Origin: Candidatus Fermentibacteraceae bacterium
GTDB lineage: Bacteria > Fermentibacterota > Fermentibacteria > Fermentibacterales > JCC-6
NCBI GenBank assembly: GCA_021162285.1
Contig: JAGGYZ010000246.1
Location: 1 to 14,538, forward strand
Reading direction: 5' to 3'
Length of the DNA stretch: 14,538 nt
In this document: positions 1 through 6,211 of the stretch, one piece after another
How the letters are laid out: every line of letters starts with the position of its first letter
Numbering within the stretch: position 1 is the first letter of the stretch
Made by a program: the position numbers and the translations under genes
The notes under the pieces: generated by a model
The model's input: only the letters and a program-made list of their open reading frames with translations
Told to the model about the DNA's origin: nothing
Database searches by the model: none

Positions 1-66
1 GGAATTTACACCGTTACTGCTTCCGGCAGTGAAAAAACAGCATCCTGCAGGGTCATTGTGATTTAA
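1..66 (+). CDS. C-terminal end of a protein with an Ig-like domain (partial)
   Basis: The frame starting at base 1 runs open for 21 codons and stops at TAA (64-66). It encodes GIYTVTASGSEKTASCRVIVI. The pattern G-x-Y-T-V-T-A, then a Gly/Ser turn, T-A-x-C and alternating hydrophobics is the last beta hairpin of bacterial Ig-like (Big_2-type) or related beta-sandwich domains, which often end secreted or surface proteins. The rest of the gene lies outside the window, so nothing more can be said of function. The assignment is supported by the intrinsic terminator 34 bases downstream on the same strand. The convergent gene ends one base after this stop. Confidence 0.6.
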   Translation, partial: GIYTVTASGSEKTASCRVIVI

Positions 67-67
67 A

Positions 68-895
68 CTACCTCGCTCTGATAAGAGACACCAGAACTGA
101 AGCTGTGGGGCATCTGCCCTGCAGCTTTTTTTCGCACAGACCGGTAAGGAAAGAAATTTCAGTCGGTAATCCTTTTTCCATATCCTGAAGCATACTGCAC
201 CTGTTTGAAGAATTCTTCAGCAGCCATTCGAGAAGTTTGTTCCCCCTGTCCAGTGCCTCGCCTGACGGCATTATCAGTGAAAGCTCACGAGATATACTGT
301 CTATCAGGGGACGCAGCCCAGCACTTACGATCCTGTTGTTTGCAAGACCGGTAAGAGCACCTATGGGGTTTATAATACTGTTTGCGTACCACTTGGCCCA
401 TCTGACCTCATCGATATTGTCTACTTCTTCCACTGGAATTCCGCTGGAACCAAAAATGTCAGCGGAGACCCCTCCCTGCTCACAGAATAAAACTCCGGCT
501 GTTGTGGATACCGTGGTTGGACTCAGCTTTCTGAACCCCATGGACAACACCCCGTACTTCACCCTTCCAGCCAGATCGCCCCATTGTTTCTCCAGATCCA
601 TACCGTTGGATATAGATATTATCCCACCATCGCATATATGCTTTACCAGAGGAGCAGCACTGCTTATATCAAAGGCCTTCAGTGCGACAACCACGGTGAA
701 GGCCGATGTAACATTGTTTATGCCGGTATGAACCAGCACAGCTGACCTGCGAAGAAAGCCATCAGTAACAAAAGCTCTGTGTGTTTCCGGTGTTCCAGGA
801 GGACCGGCGAGAATTACCTCTGTCCCGGAACTGGAAAGAGCGACGGCCACTGCAGTTCCCACAGCTCCGTCGCCCACTACAACTACCGGCGGCAT
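68..895 (-). CDS. Ketopantoate reductase family protein (PanE/ApbA-like)
   Basis: Likely an NADPH-dependent 2-dehydropantoate 2-reductase, making pantoate for pantothenate and CoA, or a close paralogue acting on another 2-oxo acid. It is cytosolic, 275 residues, slightly shorter than the usual ~300. The N-terminus is a Rossmann strand-turn with G-D-G-A-V-G (residues 8-13). An S-N-G motif (96-98) stands where the family has its Asn-Gly. The C-terminal helical domain begins with the family signature W-x-K-x3-N-x3-N-P (W166, catalytic-type K168, N172, N176). It continues with S-M-x-x-D-x-x-x-G-x-x-T-E (S234 to E246), which supplies the substrate-binding Ser and general-acid Glu. The ATG at 895 lies 8 bases after the YtxH gene stop and has only a weak AGGA-like site, so translation is probably coupled. 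It is the last gene of the SecA operon. Its 3' end contains the opposing gene's terminator. The exact substrate is not shown by sequence alone. Confidence 0.85.
   Translation of the reverse strand: MPPVVVVGDGAVGTAVAVALSSSGTEVILAGPPGTPETHRAFVTDGFLRRSAVLVHTGINNVTSAFTVVVALKAFDISSAAPLVKHICDGGIISISNGMDLEKQWGDLAGRVKYGVLSMGFRKLSPTTVSTTAGVLFCEQGGVSADIFGSSGIPVEEVDNIDEVRWAKWYANSIINPIGALTGLANNRIVSAGLRPLIDSISRELSLIMPSGEALDRGNKLLEWLLKNSSNRCSMLQDMEKGLPTEISFLTGLCEKKLQGRCPTASVLVSLIRAR
100..132 (+). terminator. Rho-independent terminator for the upstream plus-strand gene
   Basis: A 12-base-pair stem (100-111 with 116-127; outer arms AAGCTG and CAGCTT, GGGC and GCCC inside, two G-T pairs in the middle) closes a four-base loop ATCT (112-115). 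A run of seven T (126-132) follows on the plus strand. The minus strand has no T run after the stem, so the signal is one-directional. It serves the plus-strand gene ending at 66. It lies entirely inside the 3' coding region of the convergent ketopantoate-reductase-like gene. Confidence 0.88.
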
Positions 896-903
896 TATCC
901 TGT

Positions 904-1224
904 TTACTTCTCTGGGGTCGGTTCTGCCTCTACAGCGTCCTTGTGCACCTTGTCGCGTACATAGTCGATGGTCTCTTCTACTTTTGCTCGACCTTCGGTG
1001 TAGATCTTACCGGCTTTTTCTTTGCCATCGTGGTAGATTTTTTCTGCTTCGGTTCTGCTCTTATCGTAGATATCCTCACCTTTGTGGTAGGTGTCTTCGG
1101 CAGTTTCCATTATCTTTTTTCTGGTTTCCTCACCTCTGGCAGGTGCATAAAGAAGTGCAACCACGCCTCCGGCGAGCAAACCTGCTGCAAAAGCCCAGAA
1201 TTCTCCCTTGCCTCTCTCACTCAT
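904..1224 (-). CDS. YtxH-family small membrane-associated protein with 11-residue helical repeats
   Basis: 106 residues from the ATG at 1224. A GTG lies directly before it at 1227, but the AGGAG site at about 1232-1236 spaces better to the ATG (7 bases, against 4 to the GTG). Residues 9-27 form a Gly/Ala-rich hydrophobic segment followed by L-Y-A-P-A-R-G-E-E-T-R, the hallmark of YtxH-like proteins, a family often tied to stress or general envelope function but without a defined activity. The rest is a highly charged helix in which Tyr recurs in the context (I/T)-Y-x-x-(G/S) at residues 46, 53, 64 and 75. The last three steps give an 11-residue (hendecad) periodicity, as in membrane-lying or LEA-like helices. 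The C-terminus is acidic and proline-containing. The gene lies between secA and the ketopantoate-reductase-like gene, 24 bases after the secA stop. Confidence 0.8.
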   Translation of the reverse strand: MSERGKGEFWAFAAGLLAGGVVALLYAPARGEETRKKIMETAEDTYHKGEDIYDKSRTEAEKIYHDGKEKAGKIYTEGRAKVEETIDYVRDKVHKDAVEAEPTPEK

Positions 1225-1248
1225 CACATATCTCCTTCCGTAAGCTTC

Positions 1249-4200
1249 CTATCTTCCACAACACTGCTTGTATTTCTTTCCGCTACCGCACGGACACGGA
1301 TCATTCCTTCCAACCTTTTCCTCAGACCGCCTGACCGTCTGCTGCCTGCCCTCTGCATTCCTGCCCTTCCCCGCTCTGGGATCAGCTGACGAGGGAGCTG
1401 CCGGAGCACTGAGACCAGGATGAACAGCTTTCCCCAGCGGACCCTGCTGCCGCTGTATTTTAGAAGAAGGCCACAGTGTTAATATCTGTCTTGCCGCCTG
1501 TTTGTCAACAGCATCAAGAAGATCCTCAAACATATTGAATGCTTCTTTTTTGTACTCTACAAGAGGATCTCTCTGGGCATAGGCCCGGAGACCGATTCCG
1601 GACTTCAGGTGATCCAGTGAGTACAAATGATCTCTCCACTGGGTATCAATGGACCTGAGTACAGACCATTTTTCAAGATCCAGAACAAGCTGTTCGCCCA
1701 GTTTTTCTTTTTTCTTACTGAAAAAGTCCATCACCATTTCCACAAGCTTCAGGCGAAGTTCTTCCGCATTTCTGTACTTTTCCCGAATTCCATTAATCCT
1801 GAAAACGGCCCCTGTGGTGTCCCTGAGGCTCACCGCAGCTCCCTCCAGATTCCATTCATGGGGCTGAGAATCGTCAGGAATAAACTCAAGAAGACTGTGG
1901 TCAATCACAGCTTCAATCATGTCCTGAACCTCTTCATCAAGCCCTTCTCCAGTGAGAGCCTGCAACCGTCTTCCGTAGACAACTTCCCGTTGCCTGTTCA
2001 CCACATCATCGTACTCAAGAAGATGCTTTCTTATACCGAAGTGGTACTGCTCCACCCGTTTCTGCGCCTGTTCAATGGACTTTGTAAGAAGGGCATGCTC
2101 GATGGGCTCGCCCTCTTTCTCCTGGCTTTTTTTGAGAAAGTCAATGATCTTCTCGCTGGCAAACAACCGGAACAGATCGTCCTCCAGGGACAGATAAAAC
2201 CTGCTGCCTCCCCTGTCACCCTGCCTGCCGCTTCTGCCTCTGAGCTGCCGGTCGATCCTCCGGGACTCGTGCCTTTCCGTTCCTATTACAAACAGGCCGC
2301 CTTCCGTCTCTCCCAGTTCTTTAACTTCATCGGCAATTTTGATATCGGTACCACGGCCAGCCATGTTTGTGGCAATGGTAACTGAGCCTTTCTGACCTGC
2401 TCTGGATACGATTTCAGCCTCCTGCTGATGGTGTTTCGCGTTCAGAACACTGTGGAGAATCTTCCTTCTCTTAAGCATCTTCGACAGTAATTCAGATACT
2501 TCCACCGAAACTGTACCCACAAGAACAGGCTGCCCTGTGTCATGCCTTTTTGCGATCTCATCTATTATGGCTGCGTACTTTTCCCTTTTGGAAGCGTAAA
2601 CCCTGTCGTTGTGGTCAATTCTTGCTATGGGTCTGTTGGTTGGAACAACTGCGACATCGATACCGTAGATACTGCCGAACTCTTCAGCTTCTGTTTCTGC
2701 AGTTCCAGTCATCCCGGCAAGCTTGTCGTACATCCTGAAGTAGTTCTGAATGGTGATGGTGGCCAGGGTCTGCGTTTCATTTCTGATTTCAACCTGTTCC
2801 TTGGCCTCCAGGGCCTCATGAAGCCCGTCACTGAACCGTCTCCCGGGCATTGGTCTGCCTGTAAACTGGTCGACAATTACAACACGCCCGTCATCAAGCA
2901 CATACTCCACATCATTTTCATACAGCTGGTATGCTTTAAGAAGCTGATCTATGTTGTGAAGAGCCTCTGCCTTTGCAGAATGACTCTCGTATATCTGCTT
3001 CTTCCTTTCGGATTTCTCCTGCTCTGATAATTCCATAACCTCAAGTTCAGCCATATCTTCACCAATGTCAGTGAGAAGAAAAAAGTCCGGGTCTTCCGGC
3101 GAGAGCAGTGCCCTTCCGAGGTCTGAGACTGAAACCGATTTTTCCCTCTCGTCGATGGCAAAATACAGTCCCTCATCAAGCAGATGTATGTTTTTGTCGC
3201 GTAACCTTTCGCCCTCGATCCGCTTAACTGCAGCAACTCTGTCGGGGTCACGCATGGCTTTGGCAAGCCTTGGGTGTTTCGGGGCACCTCTTCTTGCTTT
3301 GAGGTACAGAGTAGCAGCTTCGTGGTAATCTTCTTTCTCCCAGAAGTCGCTGGCTTCCGCGACAATACTGTTTATCAGTTCTGCCTGTTTCCTCACCAGC
3401 CTGGCCACAACAGAGCGATACTCCAAGTATCTGTTTCTGTTTCTGGCAACTGGGCCGCTTATGATCAGAGGTGTTCTGGCTTCATCAATAAGAACACTGT
3501 CCACCTCATCAACTATAGTGTAGTGGTACCTTCGCTGAACCCTCTGTTCCAGTCTTACCGCCATGTTATCCCGGAGGTAATCGAAGCCAAACTCACTGTT
3601 TGTTCCGTAGGTAATGTCACGGTTGTACTGCTGCCGCCGCTGGTCAGGTGCCATCCCGCCCTGTATACACCCGATGGAAAAACCCAGATACTCGTATATT
3701 GGACCCATCCACTGTGCATCACGGAGAGCCAGATAGTCGTTTACGGTAACCAGATGAGCACCTGCTCCAGGGGGAACACCATCAAGCGGCTCAAAAAACC
3801 ATGTGTCGTAGTCTTCTCCGTACTGCTTCAGAGCAAGCTCTTTCCACTCCGGGTTCAGTTCAAGACCGTTGAGGTACATTGGAAGCACTGCGACAAGGGT
3901 TTTACCCTCACCAGTTGCCATTTCCGTGATCATTCCACGGTGAAGAACAATACCCCCCCTGAGCTGAACATCGTAGGGAACCATGTTCCATTGCGTGGAG
4001 TGCCCGCTTACATCCCAGGCAATTCCCACATTTCTGCGGCACGCTTCCTTCACAACGGCAAAAGCCTCGCTGAGCAGATCGTCAGGGGTCTCCCCTTTGA
4101 GGAGTCTGATCCTGAACTCTCTGGTCTTGTCTTTCAGCTCACTTTCCGTTAGCGCAGACAGGCTGGAGTATTCAGTGTTGATCTGCTCCACCAGCGGATC

Positions 4201-4269
4201 AAGACTTTTCATCAGTTTAGCCTGACTGTCTCCAAGGATTTTTTTGAACAGTTTTCCAATCTTCCCCAT
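1249..4269 (-). CDS. secA: Preprotein translocase ATPase SecA, Bacteroidetes-type long form
   Basis: The ATPase motor that drives unfolded preproteins through SecYEG. It has 1006 residues, against 840-900 in proteobacteria and Bacillus. Visible in order: N-terminal helix; Walker A T-G-E-G-K-T (119-124); an extra loop at about 138-170 before the V-T-V-N-D-Y-L motif; DEVD Walker B (254-257); a preprotein crosslinking domain with a ~140-residue insertion (about 297-440) containing a TPR-like helix pair; V-D-Q-F-T-G-R-P-M-P-G-R (466-477); A-G-M-T-G-T-A (518-524); N-M-A-G-R-G-T-D and Q-L-R-G-R-S-G-R-Q-G-D helicase motifs; scaffold and wing domains; and a C-terminal zinc SEC-C motif, D-P-C-P-C-G-S-G-K-K-Y-K-Q-C-C. 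The ATG overlaps the preceding TAA (TAATG). Its strong site GGAGGAG lies inside the last codons of the lipoprotein gene, so the two are coupled. The long insertion is typical of Bacteroidetes and relatives and supports an FCB-group host. Confidence 0.98.
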   Translation of the reverse strand: MGKIGKLFKKILGDSQAKLMKSLDPLVEQINTEYSSLSALTESELKDKTREFRIRLLKGETPDDLLSEAFAVVKEACRRNVGIAWDVSGHSTQWNMVPYDVQLRGGIVLHRGMITEMATGEGKTLVAVLPMYLNGLELNPEWKELALKQYGEDYDTWFFEPLDGVPPGAGAHLVTVNDYLALRDAQWMGPIYEYLGFSIGCIQGGMAPDQRRQQYNRDITYGTNSEFGFDYLRDNMAVRLEQRVQRRYHYTIVDEVDSVLIDEARTPLIISGPVARNRNRYLEYRSVVARLVRKQAELINSIVAEASDFWEKEDYHEAATLYLKARRGAPKHPRLAKAMRDPDRVAAVKRIEGERLRDKNIHLLDEGLYFAIDEREKSVSVSDLGRALLSPEDPDFFLLTDIGEDMAELEVMELSEQEKSERKKQIYESHSAKAEALHNIDQLLKAYQLYENDVEYVLDDGRVVIVDQFTGRPMPGRRFSDGLHEALEAKEQVEIRNETQTLATITIQNYFRMYDKLAGMTGTAETEAEEFGSIYGIDVAVVPTNRPIARIDHNDRVYASKREKYAAIIDEIAKRHDTGQPVLVGTVSVEVSELLSKMLKRRKILHSVLNAKHHQQEAEIVSRAGQKGSVTIATNMAGRGTDIKIADEVKELGETEGGLFVIGTERHESRRIDRQLRGRSGRQGDRGGSRFYLSLEDDLFRLFASEKIIDFLKKSQEKEGEPIEHALLTKSIEQAQKRVEQYHFGIRKHLLEYDDVVNRQREVVYGRRLQALTGEGLDEEVQDMIEAVIDHSLLEFIPDDSQPHEWNLEGAAVSLRDTTGAVFRINGIREKYRNAEELRLKLVEMVMDFFSKKKEKLGEQLVLDLEKWSVLRSIDTQWRDHLYSLDHLKSGIGLRAYAQRDPLVEYKKEAFNMFEDLLDAVDKQAARQILTLWPSSKIQRQQGPLGKAVHPGLSAPAAPSSADPRAGKGRNAEGRQQTVRRSEEKVGRNDPCPCGSGKKYKQCCGR

Positions 4270-4574
4270 TAAGGATTCTCCTCCATACAGATTTCTTGTG
4301 CGACGGCACTTCCTGTGACCGCTCCGGCCACATCAGCTGCAAGATCCCATACCTGAAAACCGGAGCCGTACAAACCGTCGTAAATTTCTTTCAACAACCC
4401 CATCCCCACACAAAAAGTCGCCGATTCAGCAGGCTCTGATGTAGCCGCAACAGCCACCGATGAAAGTGAGGCTGAGAATGCAAAGTGATTCCACTTATCA
4501 GGAACAGTAAAAGAACTGCATCCAGAGCTGAACATAACAAAAGCAGCAGAACAGATGCATACCGCGTGTTTCAC
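4269..4574 (-). CDS. Small lipoprotein of the YfiM/DUF2279-like type
   Basis: 101 residues. The N-terminal signal segment ends in a lipobox F-S-S-G-C with C19 as the predicted lipidated residue, so the mature protein should be membrane-anchored outside the cytoplasm. The mature part shows spaced charged residues in hydrophobic helices: D-K-W-N-H (26-30), G-L-L-K-E-I-Y-D (59-66) and W-D-L-A-A-D-x-A-G (76-84). The order DK..H, KE.YD, DL.AD..G is the pattern I know from YfiM/DUF2279 predicted lipoproteins, whose biochemical role is not established. It starts at ATG 4574, overlapping the TPR gene stop by ATGA, and its TAA overlaps the secA ATG. The tight coupling to secA suggests an envelope job but does not prove one. 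The family call comes from memory of the pattern, not a search. Confidence 0.72.
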   Translation of the reverse strand: MKHAVCICSAAFVMFSSGCSSFTVPDKWNHFAFSASLSSVAVAATSEPAESATFCVGMGLLKEIYDGLYGSGFQVWDLAADVAGAVTGSAVAQEICMEENP

Positions 4575-5473
4575 AGGGGTTCTCCGTACCCGTCAGATAC
4601 GCTTGTAAACTGATTCATCAAGTCTATCAGAGAGTCTGACTTTACAGCCCACAGGCTTTCACTGCTCCACAGAACCGAAGATTCCCTGAGATACGGAACA
4701 GCAGCCTGCATTTCACCGTTCCTCATGAGATCTCTCCCGTAAAAGTACAGTTTCCATCCCAGATCTGCAGAAGTGGAGGGTGTCATTCTGATTCTCCACG
4801 CCAGTCTGGAAGCCTCAATCGCGCCACAGGGATCCCCTGTGGCTTCCAGCACCGACGAAGCGGTCTGCCACAACAGCAACCCCTGTACATCAGCTCCCTT
4901 GAGAGTATCGAAATGCGCAACTGCCATTTCATTGTATCCATGCTGTATCAGTTTGTCTATCAGCAGGCTTCTGTAGAACACACTGCCTGGCACAAGTTCA
5001 ACCGATCTCTGTATGTACTGCAGGCCTCTGTCTCCATGAAGGATACAGAGCCAGCAACCTGCATCTGCTACCACGGAATCGGTACCGGTTGTATATGAAC
5101 TTTCAAGCCAGTTGAGAGAGGGTTTATCAGAAAGGTCAAGTTCGAGTTCGGCTCTGGCAAGCCTGTACCTGCACGAACCGCCGCCGCTGACCAGATATGA
5201 GTACTCCAGTACCTGCTCCGGCTCTCTGGAAAGAGACTTCAGCAGCTGTGAAAGACATCGTTCACTGGCAGGCTGAATACTGAGAGCTTTTTCCGCGTAA
5301 ATTCTGGCCGAATCAGGAAGATCCAGAAGATTAAAGCACCAGGCAGCCCTGTAGAACGGCCACCAGTTTGAAGGCTGTTCGCGGGACTGCATACTGTAGG
5401 ACACTGCGGCATCAGCGATGTTACCGGAATCAACCAGCGAATCACCCGGGGAAAAAGAAACCAGAACAAGCAA
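4571..5473 (-). CDS. Exported TPR-like repeat protein with an unusual start
   Basis: 300 residues from the first usable start codon (TTG at 5473). The hydrophobic N-terminus (LVLVSFSPGDS) looks like the end of a signal peptide and would be more complete if translation began at codon 5482. The body is helical, with repeated W/Y, A and L spacing such as F-Y-R-A-A-W-C-F-N-L-L, A-R-I-Y-A-E-K-A-L-S-I-Q-P and A-V-P-Y-L-R-E-S, the usual look of degenerate tetratricopeptide repeats. No catalytic motif is visible. The reading frame is the same as that of the exported gene upstream, with one TAG (5485-5483) between. The ribosome-binding site GGAGGA (5489-5494) sits six bases from an ACG codon and 15 from the TTG. 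The stop overlaps the lipoprotein ATG (ATGA). Function is unknown; a periplasmic scaffold is a guess from fold and context. Confidence 0.75.
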   Translation of the reverse strand: MLVLVSFSPGDSLVDSGNIADAAVSYSMQSREQPSNWWPFYRAAWCFNLLDLPDSARIYAEKALSIQPASERCLSQLLKSLSREPEQVLEYSYLVSGGGSCRYRLARAELELDLSDKPSLNWLESSYTTGTDSVVADAGCWLCILHGDRGLQYIQRSVELVPGSVFYRSLLIDKLIQHGYNEMAVAHFDTLKGADVQGLLLWQTASSVLEATGDPCGAIEASRLAWRIRMTPSTSADLGWKLYFYGRDLMRNGEMQAAVPYLRESSVLWSSESLWAVKSDSLIDLMNQFTSVSDGYGEPL

Positions 5474-5482
5474 CCAGAACGT

Positions 5483-5878
5483 CTACATTCCTCCGAAGTT
5501 CAAACTGCTTTCCGGAAGCACACCGCGGTATGAAATTGAGAAAAGAGAGTTCTCTGACGGTCTCCAGTTCAACTGAAAACCTCCCAGAATTCTTCCCATT
5601 TCTTCACCACCGGAAAACATCATCAACCTGGAATAGCCCATTTCAACACTGGCGTCTACATCAGGGTGAAGTGAAAACCTCATGCTGCCTGTATAGGTAC
5701 CCTCTCCCACAGAACCGTACTGCCCTGATGAGAAAGAGAAACTGGCCATGCTGCTGAATTCCGGATGGAAACCCGATGCATAATCGGGATAGCCCACAAG
5801 GTTGAAACCGGAAGGCTCAAGACCATAGGCTGATGCCCCAAAAACAATTGCAAAAAGAACAAGAGCTGTTTTTCTCAT
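5483..5878 (-). CDS. Small exported beta-rich protein, unknown function
   Basis: 131 residues. The signal peptide is clear: M-R-K, a hydrophobic run and A-S-A, giving a likely cleavage after residue 17. The mature part alternates aromatic/hydrophobic and small polar residues (S-F-S-F-S-S-G-Q-Y-G, Y-T-G-S-M-R-F-S-L, V-E-M-G-Y-S-R-L), as in outer-membrane beta-strands, with about six to eight possible strands. It ends in F-G-G-M rather than the terminal aromatic residue usual for beta-barrel outer-membrane proteins, so it may be a small barrel, part of a larger assembly or a periplasmic beta protein. Start ATG at 5878 has AGGAGG eight bases upstream. It is the first gene of the operon that includes secA, directly after the promoter candidate. 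I do not recognise a family. Confidence 0.75.
   Translation of the reverse strand: MRKTALVLFAIVFGASAYGLEPSGFNLVGYPDYASGFHPEFSSMASFSFSSGQYGSVGEGTYTGSMRFSLHPDVDASVEMGYSRLMMFSGGEEMGRILGGFQLNWRPSENSLFSISYRGVLPESSLNFGGM
5489..5494 (-). promoter_or_regulatory. Ribosome-binding site that makes the TPR gene start ambiguous
   Basis: GGAGGA on the minus strand, inside the Gly-Gly codons at the end of the upstream gene. The following codons are ATG TAG ACG TTC TGG TTG. The ATG is too close and is followed at once by the stop. The ideal six-base spacing falls on ACG (5482-5480), and the first standard alternative start, TTG, lies 15 bases away. Confidence 0.6.
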
Positions 5879-5903
5879 ACAAGGAACCTCCTGATTGTGT
5901 GTA

Positions 5904-5918
5904 GTATATTACCTATAC
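5904..5918. repeat. Short inverted repeat in the divergent promoter gap
   Basis: GTATA (5904-5908), five bases, then TATAC (5914-5918). The 5-base arms form a perfect dyad in the gap between the divergent secA and peptide operons and overlap the minus-strand promoter candidate. It could be a small operator, but the arms are short and AT-rich and may be chance. I see no convincing -35/-10 pair for the plus strand here. TATATT (5905-5910) and TATACA (5914-5919) are the only -10-like words. Confidence 0.25.
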
Positions 5919-5934
5919 AAACCCGGACAGTCAA
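5906..5934 (-). promoter_or_regulatory. Candidate sigma-70-type promoter of the secA operon
   Basis: On the minus strand TTGACT (5934-5929; 5 of 6 to TTGACA) is followed after 17 bases by TAATAT (5911-5906; 4 of 6 to TATAAT). Transcription would begin near 5899, leaving about 20 bases of leader with AGGAGG before the ATG at 5878. An alternative -10, TATACT (5908-5903), matches better but gives a 20-base spacer. Only consensus matching supports this. Confidence 0.45.
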
Positions 5935-5956
5935 TGTTCCATTGATGGGAGTGGAG

Positions 5957-6211
5957 ATGGCAGAACTGCAATATGCAAATGGAGTGGTGTTCAGAAGAGA
6001 ACCTGCAGGCGGCATACTCTTCAATGTAAACACAGGTAACCTTCAGGTGATCGAAGGGGTTGCTTTCGGCATCTGTGATATGATAGACAGCGGAAAAAGC
6101 AGAGACAGTATTCTTGAAGAGTTGAAAAATCTGTATCCGGAGCAACAGGATCTGGAAAAAGACCTCGATGAGTTCATCGAGGAACTGAGGAACAAAGGCA
6201 CACTGGATTGA
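5957..6211 (+). CDS. PqqD-like RiPP recognition protein
   Basis: 84 residues from ATG 5957, chosen because GGGAG (5947-5951) lies five bases upstream. An in-frame ATG at 5945 would add only four residues. The sequence follows the PqqD winged-helix pattern: an N-terminal beta hairpin (V-V-F-R-R-E-P-A-G-G-I-L-F-N, about 10-23) with N-x-x-T-G (23-27), a hydrophobic helix V-I-E-G-V-A-F-G-I-C-D-M-I-D-S-G (31-46), then S-I-L-E-E-L-K-N-L-Y (51-60) and an acidic last helix D-L-D-E-F-I-E-E-L-R-N-K-G (69-81). PqqD-type domains bind the leader of ribosomal peptides and hand it to a radical SAM enzyme, which fits the next two genes exactly. It is first in the operon, and its TGA overlaps the TTG start of the first radical SAM gene. 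A free-standing peptide chaperone role is inferred; no precursor-binding residue can be assigned by eye. Confidence 0.86.
   Translation: MAELQYANGVVFRREPAGGILFNVNTGNLQVIEGVAFGICDMIDSGKSRDSILEELKNLYPEQQDLEKDLDEFIEELRNKGTLD

Noticed and set aside
781..1389. 202-codon plus-strand frame
   Set aside because: It runs antisense through three real minus-strand genes (ketopantoate reductase-like, YtxH, SecA C-terminus). Its hydrophobic, Cys/Phe-rich translation is the mirror of the charged YtxH helix.
3274..4152. 292-codon open frame on the plus strand
   Set aside because: It lies antisense to secA, whose motifs fix the true frame, and its translation has no family features. The same holds for the 252-codon frame at 1627-2385 and the 161-codon frame at 2542-3027.
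5897..5956. Longer N-terminus for the PqqD-like protein
   Set aside because: It needs a GTG inside the divergent promoter gap without a ribosome-binding site, and the extra residues do not fit the PqqD fold. ATG 5957 has GGGAG at good distance.
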